Shown: positions 1 to 6,370 of the stretch, in pieces
Position numbering within the stretch: the stretch's first letter is position 1
Layout: the number at the start of each line of letters is the position of its first letter
From: Acidobacteriota bacterium
Lineage (GTDB): Bacteria; Acidobacteriota; Terriglobia; Terriglobales; Acidobacteriaceae
Length of the DNA: 12,092 nt
Direction: 5' to 3'
Assembly: GCA_021809235.1 (NCBI GenBank)
Contig: JAKBAG010000071.1
Span: 1 to 12,092, forward strand
Position numbers and translations under genes: made by a program
Notes under the pieces: model-generated
Told to the model about the DNA's origin: nothing
The model's database searches: none
Seen by the model: only the letters and a program-made list of their open reading frames with translations

Positions 1-1373
1 TGAGCGATAATCTGCATAAGCTCCGCTGTTTTGGCTGCGGCCAACTTATACACGGCGATCAGGCCGGACCTAACTTTCGATGTGCCGATTGCGGCGATTT
101 ATTTGAAGTCATCTATCCCGGATGGAATCATGTGGGAGGCACCGACCGCCCTAATGCCGGAGCTCTGAAGTGGCTCTGGCGCGAACGCCGTCTCTCCCAG
201 GAAACTCTGGATCAGTCCGGCGTATGGAGGTTCCGGGAGCTGCTGCCGATCCTGGATCGGCAGGAGAATGCCGTCACCCTGCGAGAAGGCAATACGCCGC
301 TCTACCCGCTTCCGATTGCAGCCCGCGCCCTTGGACTGGAGTCACTCTTTGCCAAGCATCAAGGGATGAATCCGACCGGCTCCTTTAAGGACACCGGCAT
401 GACCTCGGCCCTGAGCGTGGCCCGGGAACGCGGCTTTGAGTGGGTGGCCTGCGCCTCCACGGGAAATACCTCGGCTGCCATGGCTGCGTATGCGGCGCGC
501 GCCGGTTTGCGTTCCCTGGTGCTGATTCCGCAGGGAAAGATAGCCTGGGGCAAGCTCTCCCAGGCTATGGATTATGGTGCGGTCACCTGCCAACTGGAGA
601 CAGACTTTGATGGCTGCGTACGGGTGCTTTCGCATATCGTTCAGGAGGCGCCGATCTACCTGCTGAACTCCGTCAATCCCTATCGTCTGGAGGGCCAGAA
701 GACGCCAGCCCTGGAGATTGCCGAGGCGATGGACTGGAATGTCCCCGATCACATTCTGGTACCCGGCGGCAACCTTGCCAACAGCTCGGCGCTGGGCAAG
801 GGCTTCCGCGAAATGAAGGAACTGGGTCTCATTCACCGCCTGCCCCGCATCACCGTCATTCAAGCCGAAGGATCGGCTCCACTGGCGCGAAGCTTTGCCG
901 CCAATGGCGGCTCAAGCCTGGAGCCGGTGGAGGCGCACACCCGCGCCACGGCCATTCGGATTGGAAACCCGGCAAGCTGGCGGAAGGCAGCCCAGGTGAT
1001 TCATGAGACCGGCGGCTGGTGCCTGGACGTGACCGAAGGTGAGATTGCTGTGGCTAAAGCCGAGCTGGGACGTGAGGGCATTGGCTCGGAGCCGGCCTCG
1101 GCCGTCACGCTGGCCGGACTGCGCAAGCTGGTTGCCGATGGGCGCATCGGACGCTCGGAGTCAGTGGTGCTGGTCTTGACCGGACACACTCTCAAGGACG
1201 CCGACTACACGATTGACTTCCATCGCGGCACACTGCTGCAACCGGAAGAAGCCGCCCCGGTGGCCGCTGCCATGGAGCCGCTGCGTCGCAATGCCATGTC
1301 CGTGGATGCCACGCCGCAGGCCGTGCTGACAGCGCTGCGCTCGGTTACGGAAATCCAGGCTGTAAGAGGCTAG
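1..1373 (+). CDS. thrC: Threonine synthase (5' end cut by one base)
   Basis: PLP-dependent threonine synthase, which converts O-phosphohomoserine to threonine and phosphate in the cytoplasm. The reading frame is open from the window edge. Bases 1-2 (tg) look like the end of an ATG/GTG whose first base lies outside, giving about 457 residues. The first 31 residues hold a zinc ribbon with cysteines at about 10, 13, 28 and 31 (CxxC-x14-CxxC), typical of the zinc-ribbon ThrC group, so a GTG start at 132 would wrongly remove this domain. The PLP-binding motif NPTGSFKDTGM places the Schiff-base lysine near residue 130, followed by ACASTGNTSAAMAAYAARAG, and a glycine-rich VPGGNLANSSA. It ends in TAG three bases before thrB, so the two are almost certainly co-transcribed. 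Family assignment is secure; only the exact first base is unseen. Confidence 0.95.
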   Translation, partial: SDNLHKLRCFGCGQLIHGDQAGPNFRCADCGDLFEVIYPGWNHVGGTDRPNAGALKWLWRERRLSQETLDQSGVWRFRELLPILDRQENAVTLREGNTPLYPLPIAARALGLESLFAKHQGMNPTGSFKDTGMTSALSVARERGFEWVACASTGNTSAAMAAYAARAGLRSLVLIPQGKIAWGKLSQAMDYGAVTCQLETDFDGCVRVLSHIVQEAPIYLLNSVNPYRLEGQKTPALEIAEAMDWNVPDHILVPGGNLANSSALGKGFREMKELGLIHRLPRITVIQAEGSAPLARSFAANGGSSLEPVEAHTRATAIRIGNPASWRKAAQVIHETGGWCLDVTEGEIAVAKAELGREGIGSEPASAVTLAGLRKLVADGRIGRSESVVLVLTGHTLKDADYTIDFHRGTLLQPEEAAPVAAAMEPLRRNAMSVDATPQAVLTALRSVTEIQAVRG

Positions 1374-1376
1374 CGC

Positions 1377-2363
1377 GTGATGCCGGTGGAATCCTGTCAT
1401 CTGCGTTTGCCTGCTACTTCGGCCAATCTGGGCGCGGCTTTTGATACGGCTGCTATCGCTCTGGATTTTGTGCTGGAAGTGGAAGCCCGTGCTGCCAAGG
1501 AGTATTCCATACTGGCCGCAGGCCGGAATGTGGCCGAGTGCTCGCGTCTGGACAGCAACATGATCCTGGAAACCTACCAGGCCCTGTTGTCGCGGGAAGG
1601 GCGTCCGGTGGTTCCACTTGCCATGCGCATGCGGAATGGCATTCCGCTGGGCATGGGTTGTGGCTCCTCTGCTGCGGGTCGGCTGGCCGCCATCTGTCTG
1701 GCGACGTATTTCGGGGAACTCGGTTGGTCCGGAGAGCGGATTCTTGCCGAGGCAGTCGCACTGGAAGGTCACCCGGACAATGCGGCAGCCTGCTGGATGG
1801 GCGGAATGGTAGTGGCAGCCGCGCCATTCCAGGCTGATGCCGCTTCCAGCCGCCTGCCGTCGGTTTCCATTGCGCCTCCAAGGGACTGGTCGGCCATTGT
1901 CGCCATGCCATCCCGTCCGCTGGCCACCAGCCAGGCACGCGCCGTACTGCCGGAGAGCTATTCCCGCGCCGACGTGGTGGCCAACCTCCAGGCGGCAGCG
2001 CTGCTGGCTCCCGCCTTTGCCGCGGCCAGCCCGGAACTGCTGGCAGCGGCCACGCGGGATCGGTTGCATCAGCCCTTTCGTCGCGCCATCTGCCCGTTGC
2101 TGGAGCCACTGCTTCCGCTGGTCGGTCATGCCGGGATTCTCTCGGTTACGCTCAGCGGAGCAGGCCCTTCGGTGCTTCTGATCCGTGAGTCCAGCTCCAC
2201 TCTGGCCATGGCCGCAGTCCAAGCCGCTCTTGCCGATGCCGGTTGGCTACCGCAGACAGACTATGAACTGCTGGAGACGGAGTTTGTCCGTGTCGGGGCA
2301 CAGCAGCACTGGGAGCAGCGATCCTGGGCGGACGCGGCACAGATTGAGAGCCAGACTGAGTAG
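1377..2363 (+). CDS. thrB: Homoserine kinase (GHMP family)
   Basis: GHMP-family kinase that phosphorylates homoserine with ATP to O-phosphohomoserine, the substrate of the thrC product just upstream. The N-terminal motif LPATSANLGAAFDT (about residues 11-24) is the homoserine-kinase substrate/nucleotide signature. The ATP-binding loop PLGMGCGSSAAG lies at about 90-101 (usual form PxGxGLGSSAA). The C-terminal GHMP motif LSGAGPSVLLI lies near 256-266. The length of 328 residues is close to the family norm. Two starts are possible: GTG at 1377 or the next codon, ATG at 1380. AAGAGG at 1364-1369 is 7 bases from the GTG and 10 from the ATG, so the choice is open. The gene follows the thrC stop by three bases, indicating translational coupling. 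No other threonine gene follows, and the unit probably ends at the terminator at 2507-2545. Confidence 0.95.
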   Translation: MMPVESCHLRLPATSANLGAAFDTAAIALDFVLEVEARAAKEYSILAAGRNVAECSRLDSNMILETYQALLSREGRPVVPLAMRMRNGIPLGMGCGSSAAGRLAAICLATYFGELGWSGERILAEAVALEGHPDNAAACWMGGMVVAAAPFQADAASSRLPSVSIAPPRDWSAIVAMPSRPLATSQARAVLPESYSRADVVANLQAAALLAPAFAAASPELLAAATRDRLHQPFRRAICPLLEPLLPLVGHAGILSVTLSGAGPSVLLIRESSSTLAMAAVQAALADAGWLPQTDYELLETEFVRVGAQQHWEQRSWADAAQIESQTE

Positions 2364-2442
2364 CAGTGAGGAACTGGCCGGATTTGGTTAGTAATAAAAT
2401 AGTAAATAGTCATGGTTACCATCTACTCTTACTCAAGATTTC

Positions 2443-2471
2443 TTGCTATTCGCCAGAAAACAACCTAAAGT
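2443..2471 (+). promoter_or_regulatory. Candidate sigma-70 promoter
   Basis: TTGCTA (2443-2448) and TAAAGT (2466-2471) are separated by exactly 17 bases, in an AT-rich patch of a GC-rich genome. Each hexamer matches the consensus (TTGACA, TATAAT) at four of six positions. Transcription would begin near 2478, about 30 bases before a strong terminator, so the product would be either a short RNA of about 65 nt or a trxA leader under attenuation. Prediction from sequence only. Confidence 0.4.
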
Positions 2472-2477
2472 CAAGCG

Positions 2478-2545
2478 CGTGGGCAGTTCTGGGGGAGGGC
2501 TGCTCTAGCGCCCGTGACCTTACAAGGTCCGGGCGCTTTTCCTTT
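2478..2545 (+). ncRNA. Candidate small RNA or attenuated leader
   Basis: The segment lies between a promoter-like element ending at 2471 and an intrinsic terminator ending near 2545. A first stem-loop pairs GGGCAG (2481-2486) with CTGCTC (2500-2505, one G-U pair) around a 13-base purine-rich loop containing GGGGGAGGG. One base later the terminator stem starts. Promoter, stem-loop with an exposed G-rich loop, and terminator hairpin with a U-run is the usual plan of a bacterial trans-acting sRNA. A plain thrB terminator, or an attenuator in front of trxA, is equally possible. No known RNA family is recognised. Confidence 0.3.
2507..2545 (+). terminator. Strong intrinsic terminator after thrB
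   Basis: AGCGCCCG (2507-2514) pairs perfectly with CGGGCGCT (2530-2537). Inside it, after one bulged T, GACCT (2516-2520) pairs with AGGTC (2525-2529) around the loop TACA. The stem is followed by TTTTCCTTT. This is a classical rho-independent terminator. It ends thrB transcription and/or the candidate short RNA, and it separates the threonine genes from trxA. Confidence 0.88.
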
Positions 2546-2643
2546 GCCTGGAAACGGTTGTGCGCCGCGCTTGCGACCGGACCGTATCCTCGTGCATCGT
2601 ATAGAAGGATGTTGCGTTGACTCGCAAGACAGGATTCGCGCAC

Positions 2644-2650
2644 AAAGGAG
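2644..2650 (+). promoter_or_regulatory. trxA ribosome binding site
   Basis: AAAGGAG ends 4 bases before the ATG at 2655. It decides the trxA start against the upstream in-frame alternatives, which have no such site and lie in the terminator. Confidence 0.8.
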
Positions 2651-2654
2651 AGAT

Positions 2655-2987
2655 ATGGCAAGCACAGCAGTACTGGAAGTCAGCGACGCTTCGTTTGAAA
2701 CGGAAGTTCTTCAATCCGACAAGCCGGTTCTGGTCGATTTTTGGGCTGTCTGGTGCGGTCCCTGCAAGATGATCGGACCGATTGTGGACCAGGTTGCCGA
2801 GTCCTATGCCGGCCGCCTGAAGGTGGCCAAGGTGAATGTGGACCAGAATGGTGCCACGCCGGGTCGCTACGGAATTCGCGGCATCCCGACCCTGCTGTTC
2901 TTCAAGGGCGGCAAGGTGGCCGACCAGATCGTCGGCTACGTCTCGAAGGAAGTAATCGAAGAGAAGGTCAATCGGCTGCTGGCATAA
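2655..2987 (+). CDS. trxA: Thioredoxin
   Basis: Small cytoplasmic disulfide reductase that passes electrons from thioredoxin reductase to ribonucleotide reductase, peroxiredoxins and oxidised proteins. At 110 residues it has the normal TrxA length. The active site WCGPC has its cysteines at 34 and 37, preceded by VLVDFWAVWCGPCK. The conserved cis-proline is P78 in GIPT, and FFKGGK follows as in classical thioredoxins. The start at 2655 is chosen because AAAGGAG (2644-2650) lies 4 bases upstream and the protein then begins like other TrxA; the frame is open further upstream, but that stretch overlaps the terminator hairpin. It is a single-gene unit, convergent with lexA. Its promoter is not obvious: nothing between 2546 and 2640 resembles a good sigma-70 pair. 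Confidence 0.97.
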   Translation: MASTAVLEVSDASFETEVLQSDKPVLVDFWAVWCGPCKMIGPIVDQVAESYAGRLKVAKVNVDQNGATPGRYGIRGIPTLLFFKGGKVADQIVGYVSKEVIEEKVNRLLA

Positions 2988-3022
2988 TCCCAGCGCGGTC
3001 GATGCATCGAATCTGCAGTTTT

Positions 3023-3052
3023 CCATGCGGTCTGCTCCGGCAGACCGCATGG
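3023..3052. terminator. Bidirectional hairpin between convergent trxA and lexA
   Basis: CCATGCGGTCTGC (3023-3035) and GCAGACCGCATGG (3040-3052) form a perfect 13-bp stem with loop TCCG, placed 35 bases after the trxA stop and 33 bases after the lexA stop on the other strand. The + strand continues CATTTG, a weak T-run; the minus strand continues AAAAC, with no U-run. Position and stem strength suggest a shared terminator or a 3' end stabiliser. Termination strength on the lexA side is uncertain. Confidence 0.65.
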
Positions 3053-3085
3053 CATTTGAGGCCAACCAGAAATTCACGCGCGTGC

Positions 3086-3691
3086 TTATCGATAGCGTCG
3101 CAGAACACCGAGAACGCGGCCCTGAATCGCGACCTGGGCTGCAGGAACCAGAATGGGCGCCATCTCGGTATTCGCCGGTTGCAGGCGAATGCTGTTGCCC
3201 TCTGGATAGAAACGCTTCAGGGTGGTCTCCGCACCGCGGACCAGCGCGACCACAATCTCACCGGGTCTAGCCGTACGCGTCCTCTCCACAAAGACGTAAT
3301 CTCCGCTGAGAATATGCTCATCCCGCATGGAGTCGCCGCGCACTTCCAAAGCAAAGACATCGCGGTTGCCCACCACATCCTGCAGCGAGATGGATTCGGC
3401 TGCCTGGGTCGTTTCCACCGGCAGACCGGCGGCAATCCGGCCCAGCAGCGGAACCTGCTGGCCGGTCCTCACGCGCGCTCCTTCCGGCACCAGGTCAATG
3501 GAGCGACTGCGGTTGCGCTCCCGGTCCAGCAGGCCTTTGCGCTCCAGGTTGCTGATGTGTTTGTGCACCGTTGCCACCGACCGTAAACCCAGCCCGGAGG
3601 CGATCTCTTCAAACGAGGGAGAGTAGCCGTTTTCCACGACAAAGTTCTGCAGAAAGTCCAGAACTTCTTTCTGTCTGCGCGTGATAGCCAT
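3086..3691 (-). CDS. lexA: LexA repressor
   Basis: SOS-response transcriptional repressor that self-cleaves when RecA filaments form on single-stranded DNA. The protein has 201 residues, as in E. coli LexA. The N-terminal winged helix starts RRQKEVLDFL and contains LGLRSVATVHKHISNLERKG at about 34-53, the recognition region. The C-terminal S24 peptidase half carries the Ala-Gly cleavage site in GRIAAG (A88-G89), nucleophile S121 in RGDSM, and general-base K159 in TTLKRF, so it should be cleavage-competent. The start at 3691 matches the family N-terminus. The frame stays open far upstream, including an ATG at 3727, but that extension would run through the -10 box and has no Shine-Dalgarno site. 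No such site precedes 3691 either, which fits a leaderless mRNA. The recognition helix differs from the E. coli one, so the operator motif may differ too. Confidence 0.96.
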   Translation of the reverse strand: MAITRRQKEVLDFLQNFVVENGYSPSFEEIASGLGLRSVATVHKHISNLERKGLLDRERNRSRSIDLVPEGARVRTGQQVPLLGRIAAGLPVETTQAAESISLQDVVGNRDVFALEVRGDSMRDEHILSGDYVFVERTRTARPGEIVVALVRGAETTLKRFYPEGNSIRLQPANTEMAPILVPAAQVAIQGRVLGVLRRYR

Positions 3692-3697
3692 GGGCGC

Positions 3698-3703
3698 ATT
3701 ATA
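3698..3703 (-). promoter_or_regulatory. lexA -10 box (probable leaderless promoter)
   Basis: The minus strand reads TATAAT, a perfect -10 hexamer, then GCGCCC, then the lexA ATG. The normal 6-9 base distance from -10 to the transcription start puts +1 on or next to the A of the ATG, so the message would have no 5' leader. The -35 position (TGCGCA for a 17-base spacer) is poor, and the spacer contains eight consecutive T. Confidence 0.6.
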
Positions 3704-3734
3704 GCGAAAAAAAAGCGAAGTGCGCATGGGATTG

Positions 3735-3752
3735 TTTCTGTCGGTGCAGAAA
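3735..3752. promoter_or_regulatory. Palindrome upstream of lexA, possible operator
   Basis: TTTCTG (3735-3740), six bases, then CAGAAA (3747-3752) form an 18-bp inverted repeat 44 bases upstream of the lexA start codon, just upstream of where the -35 would be. The half-site CTG/CAG recalls the E. coli LexA box, but there the CTG and CAG are ten bases apart, not six. It may be an autoregulatory LexA site of a different class or a site for another regulator. Confidence 0.35.
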
Positions 3753-4036
3753 AGGGAATCCAGAGAGTCGCGAATCAGCTCCGAAGAGTTTCGAGCCTGG
3801 GATGGGTGGGGGAACGACGCAGTTGCAGGAAACGGTTGGAAGCTGTGGTTGGCATGCGTACAGGCAACGATTTGGGAATTCTCACCCACTGCCTCCCATT
3901 CACGGAATCCGACCCTCGGCAGCCCTGCTTTTTTCTTGAGTATCCCCTCGCAACGCGGGAAGGTAGGAACGTGGATAGCGGAACGGCTGCTCCACTTCCG
4001 AACACAGCCGGTTTTTTCCGCGGAGGGATGATAGCG

Positions 4037-4792
4037 ATGAAGCTGCTTGTAGCCGAGGATGACCGCGCATTGGCGCTCTTTCTCACCCGGGGTCTGGAGG
4101 CCGACGGCCATCGCGTCCGTTGGGCCGCCGACGGCATGGAAGCCGTGGCCGCCTATCAGGAGGAGATGCCGGATCTGACCATCCTTGACCTGAATCTGCC
4201 GCGCAAGGATGGCGAGCAGGTGCTGGCGGAGATGCGCGTCCACGATGCTGAACTTCCGGTGCTCGTGCTGACGGCGCGGCAGGAGGTAGAGACGCGGATT
4301 CGCTGTCTCGATCTGGGTGCCGACGACTTCATGATCAAGCCCTTCAGCCTGCATGAGCTGCGCGCCCGCTGCCGGGCACTGCTGCGCCGCAAACGCGAGG
4401 CGAGGCTGATGCTTCGGGTGGGCGATCTGGAACTGGATCGGATGGAGCACACCGCTCGTCGGGGTGGAGCGACCATTCCGCTGACGAACAAGGAATTTGC
4501 CCTGCTGGAGTACCTGATGCTGCGCCGTGGCGAATGCATCTCCCGCGTGGAGCTGCTCGATGCGGTCTGGAATATGGAGCCGGCGCAGACGACGAACATC
4601 GTCGATGTCTATATCAACTATCTGCGGCGCAAGCTCAAGGATCCGCCTCCGGGCTTTCTGGTGCGTACGGTGCGGGGCCGGGGATATCTGGTTCCCTCCG
4701 AGGCGGAACTGCGGCTTCCGCTGCCGGGTGTCGCCGCCCAGGCGGAGGTTGCAACCGGTCCCGGTGGGCTTCCGCTGCCCTTGCAGAACTGA
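4037..4792 (+). CDS. OmpR-family response regulator (orphan)
   Basis: Two-component response regulator of 251 residues: receiver domain at about 1-115, winged-helix (Trans_reg_C type) DNA-binding domain at about 128-225, then a roughly 25-residue Pro/Leu/Gly-rich tail. The receiver is complete: acidic pair D8/D9 in VAEDD, phospho-acceptor D51 in ILDLNLP, T79 in VLTAR, and K101 in IKPF. The winged helix has LTNKEFALLEYL, SRVELLDAVW, VDVYINYLRRKL and VRTVRGRGYLV. The ATG at 4037 is preferred: GGAGG (4022-4026) lies 10 bases upstream and MKLLVAEDD is the usual beginning. An in-frame ATG at 4028 is too close to that site. No histidine kinase is present nearby, so its signal is unknown. It precedes the sigma-54 activator by 80 bases on the same strand and may be co-transcribed with it, hinting at a flagellar role, but nothing in the protein proves that. 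Confidence 0.92.
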   Translation: MKLLVAEDDRALALFLTRGLEADGHRVRWAADGMEAVAAYQEEMPDLTILDLNLPRKDGEQVLAEMRVHDAELPVLVLTARQEVETRIRCLDLGADDFMIKPFSLHELRARCRALLRRKREARLMLRVGDLELDRMEHTARRGGATIPLTNKEFALLEYLMLRRGECISRVELLDAVWNMEPAQTTNIVDVYINYLRRKLKDPPPGFLVRTVRGRGYLVPSEAELRLPLPGVAAQAEVATGPGGLPLPLQN

Positions 4793-4860
4793 CTCGGTGT
4801 CTGCCGTGTCTCACGGAAGCCGTTTCGGGATGGCTAGATATGAATGAACTGATCCCAAGC

Positions 4861-4865
4861 AGGAG
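4861..4865 (+). promoter_or_regulatory. Ribosome binding site of the sigma-54 activator
   Basis: AGGAG is followed by seven bases and ATG at 4873. This favours 4873 over the in-frame ATG at 4840, which would add eleven residues and has no Shine-Dalgarno-like sequence. Confidence 0.7.
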
Positions 4866-4872
4866 TCGCCCT

Positions 4873-6276
4873 ATGTCCGCTTCCCCTTTGTTTTCCCGTC
4901 CCTCCGTCTCCCCGCTGCATCAGCGGAATCTTCGTGCGCGCACCGTACTGGTGGTCAGCCCGGATGCCGGTCAGCGTCGGCAACTGGCGGCAACGCTCGA
5001 AGAGCTGCGCTGGCGGGTGTTGGAGGCCGATTGTGGCGCGGCTGCCTGGGGACAGGCATCGGAGACGCCGGTGGAAGCGGTTCTGGTCGATGCCTGGCTT
5101 CCGGACCTGGAGATGAGCGAGTTTCTGCGCGAGCTTCGTCAGCAGCATCCGCGGGCCGATTTGCTGCATACCGACGGCAGCCAGATTGACGGGGCGCCTC
5201 GGAGTAGCTACCGCCAGGAGTTGCTGTTCGCCATCCGGCGCAGCACGGCCTCGGATACGGCCATCTGGAATGCGGCGCCTGCGCTGGAGGAGGCCGACAC
5301 CGCGCTGCAGTCTGGGACGCGCACCCCCGTGAAGCAGGTTCCTGCCGCGGAGCCACTGAAGCGTAAGACAGGCGAAGTCCTGCGCGCCCAGACAGAGGAA
5401 AGAACGCAGGGGAACGCCGCGCAGCAGTCGGCCCGTCTGGAGCCGCTGCCGGGCCTGATCGGCCGCGCCCCGGTCATGCTGGAGGTCAGCCGTCGTATCC
5501 GGCTCGTGGCACGGCACCGCACGCCGGTGCTGATCGAAGGGCCGACCGGAACGGGCAAGGAGCGGGTGGCCGAGCTGCTGCACCGGCTCTCCGAACGCGC
5601 CGCCAAGCCGTTTGTGGCCATCAACTGTGCGGCCATTCCGGAAGCGCTGCTTGAGGCCGAGCTCTTTGGCCACACGCGGGGCGCCTTTACCGGTGCTGTG
5701 CAGGGGCGAACCGGACGGATTGAGTCCGCCGACGGGGGAACATTGTTTCTCGACGAGATCGGCGAGATGCCGCTGGCGTTGCAGGCCAAGCTGCTGCGCT
5801 TTCTGGAGTGTGGCGAGCTGCAGCGGGTGGGCGAAAACACGACTGTGCGTGTGGATGTGCGGATTCTGGCGGCAACGCATCAGCGCCTGGCGGCCGATGT
5901 GAGTGCGGCACGGTTCCGGGCCGATCTCTACCATCGCCTGGCGGTCTTCCTGATCCGCACGCCCGCGCTGGCAGCCCACCGGCAGGATATTCCCCAACTG
6001 GTGGAGGTGCTGCTGGAGCGGCTCGGCGAGCGCATGCCGGTCAAGCGGATTGCACCGGAGGCCATGGAGCGGCTGATGCTGCATTCCTGGCCGGGCAATG
6101 TGCGCGAGCTGGAGCATGTGCTGGAGCGCGCTGCGATTCTGGCCGGCGACTCGCCGCTGATTCGCGCCACGGAGATTGAGTTTGGCGATGAGCCAGGCGA
6201 GGCCGAAGGGCTGGAGGGCAGCTTTGCCCCGGCTGCCTTTGCTGGGACCCGCAGCGGCGACGCAGCCTTGCTCTGA
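4873..6276 (+). CDS. Sigma-54-dependent activator, degenerate receiver, no HTH
   Basis: NtrC-type AAA+ enhancer-binding protein of 467 residues, which uses ATP to remodel RNA polymerase-RpoN at -24/-12 promoters. Residues about 23-123 are receiver-like: D73 in VLVDAWLPD and T100 remain, but the acidic pair after strand 1 is replaced (VVSPD) and the conserved lysine is not seen. A polar linker runs to about 190. The AAA+ core has Walker A GPTGTGKE (223-230), the RpoN-contact motif GAFTGA (270-275), Walker B TLFLDEIGEM (290-299), RADLYHRL and SWPGNVRELEHVLERA. It ends about 40 residues after that in a Gly/Ala-rich tail with no Fis-type helix-turn-helix, and none appears in other frames downstream. 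ATG 4873 has AGGAG seven bases upstream; in-frame ATG 4840 has no such site. The neighbouring sigma-54 promoter at 6371 marks it as the likely regulator of the flagellar operon. A FlrC/FleR/FlgR-like role is inference. Confidence 0.93.
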   Translation: MSASPLFSRPSVSPLHQRNLRARTVLVVSPDAGQRRQLAATLEELRWRVLEADCGAAAWGQASETPVEAVLVDAWLPDLEMSEFLRELRQQHPRADLLHTDGSQIDGAPRSSYRQELLFAIRRSTASDTAIWNAAPALEEADTALQSGTRTPVKQVPAAEPLKRKTGEVLRAQTEERTQGNAAQQSARLEPLPGLIGRAPVMLEVSRRIRLVARHRTPVLIEGPTGTGKERVAELLHRLSERAAKPFVAINCAAIPEALLEAELFGHTRGAFTGAVQGRTGRIESADGGTLFLDEIGEMPLALQAKLLRFLECGELQRVGENTTVRVDVRILAATHQRLAADVSAARFRADLYHRLAVFLIRTPALAAHRQDIPQLVEVLLERLGERMPVKRIAPEAMERLMLHSWPGNVRELEHVLERAAILAGDSPLIRATEIEFGDEPGEAEGLEGSFAPAAFAGTRSGDAALL

Positions 6277-6332
6277 CCGCAAGGTGTTGCAGCATTGCCT
6301 CCGGCAGCTGGTGCGACGCCGGCATACGGTCG

Positions 6333-6367
6333 GAGAACTCTTAGAAAACTCTGTTGTGAGTCTTCTC
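6333..6367. repeat. Imperfect inverted repeat upstream of the sigma-54 promoter
   Basis: GAGAACTC (6333-6340) and GAGTCTTCTC (6358-6367) are imperfect inverted copies (GAGAA..CTC against GAG..TTCTC) separated by 17 bases, ending three bases before the -24 element. AACTCT is also directly repeated inside (6337-6342, 6347-6352). It could bind a regulator or form a stem; no function is shown. Confidence 0.3.
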
Positions 6368-6370
6368 AGG

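Larger units (their letters stand above)
2364..2654. other. thrB-trxA intergenic region
   Basis: This 291-base gap contains no convincing gene. Its first 110 bases are clearly AT-richer than the surroundings and hold an 11-bp palindrome ATGGTTACCAT (2412-2422), a repeated AATAGT, and a sigma-70-like promoter candidate at 2443-2471. A possible short transcript and a strong terminator follow. The remaining stretch (2546-2654) is the trxA leader, where I find no good -35/-10 pair. It carries a small inverted repeat, TTGCG-6-CGCAA, at 2612-2627. Confidence 0.7.
3692..4036. other. Divergent intergenic region lexA / response regulator
   Basis: This 345-base stretch between the divergent starts holds the lexA -10 box and the palindrome described separately. 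The remainder shows no gene-like open frame, no terminator and no clear promoter for the response regulator. TTGAGT at 3938-3943 could be a -35, but nothing at the right distance resembles a -10. Two T-runs (near 3931 and 4013) lack stems. GGAGG at 4022-4026 is the ribosome binding site of the next gene. Confidence 0.6.

Noticed and set aside
3850..3866. Sigma-54-like TGGCATGCGTACAGGCA upstream of the response regulator
   Set aside because: The GG and GC are eleven bases apart instead of ten, and the -12 part is CAGGC, not TTGC.
3692..4450. N-terminal extension of lexA far upstream
   Set aside because: The frame is open, but the added sequence is not LexA-like, crosses the lexA -10 box and runs antisense through the response regulator gene.
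4804..4816. CCGTG-TCT-CACGG hairpin between the two regulator genes
   Set aside because: The five-bp stem has a three-base loop and no U-run, so it is too weak to call a terminator.
6301..6322. CCGGC ... GCCGG inverted repeat after the activator gene
   Set aside because: The five-bp arms are separated by twelve bases with no U-run, so it is not convincing as a terminator in GC-rich DNA.
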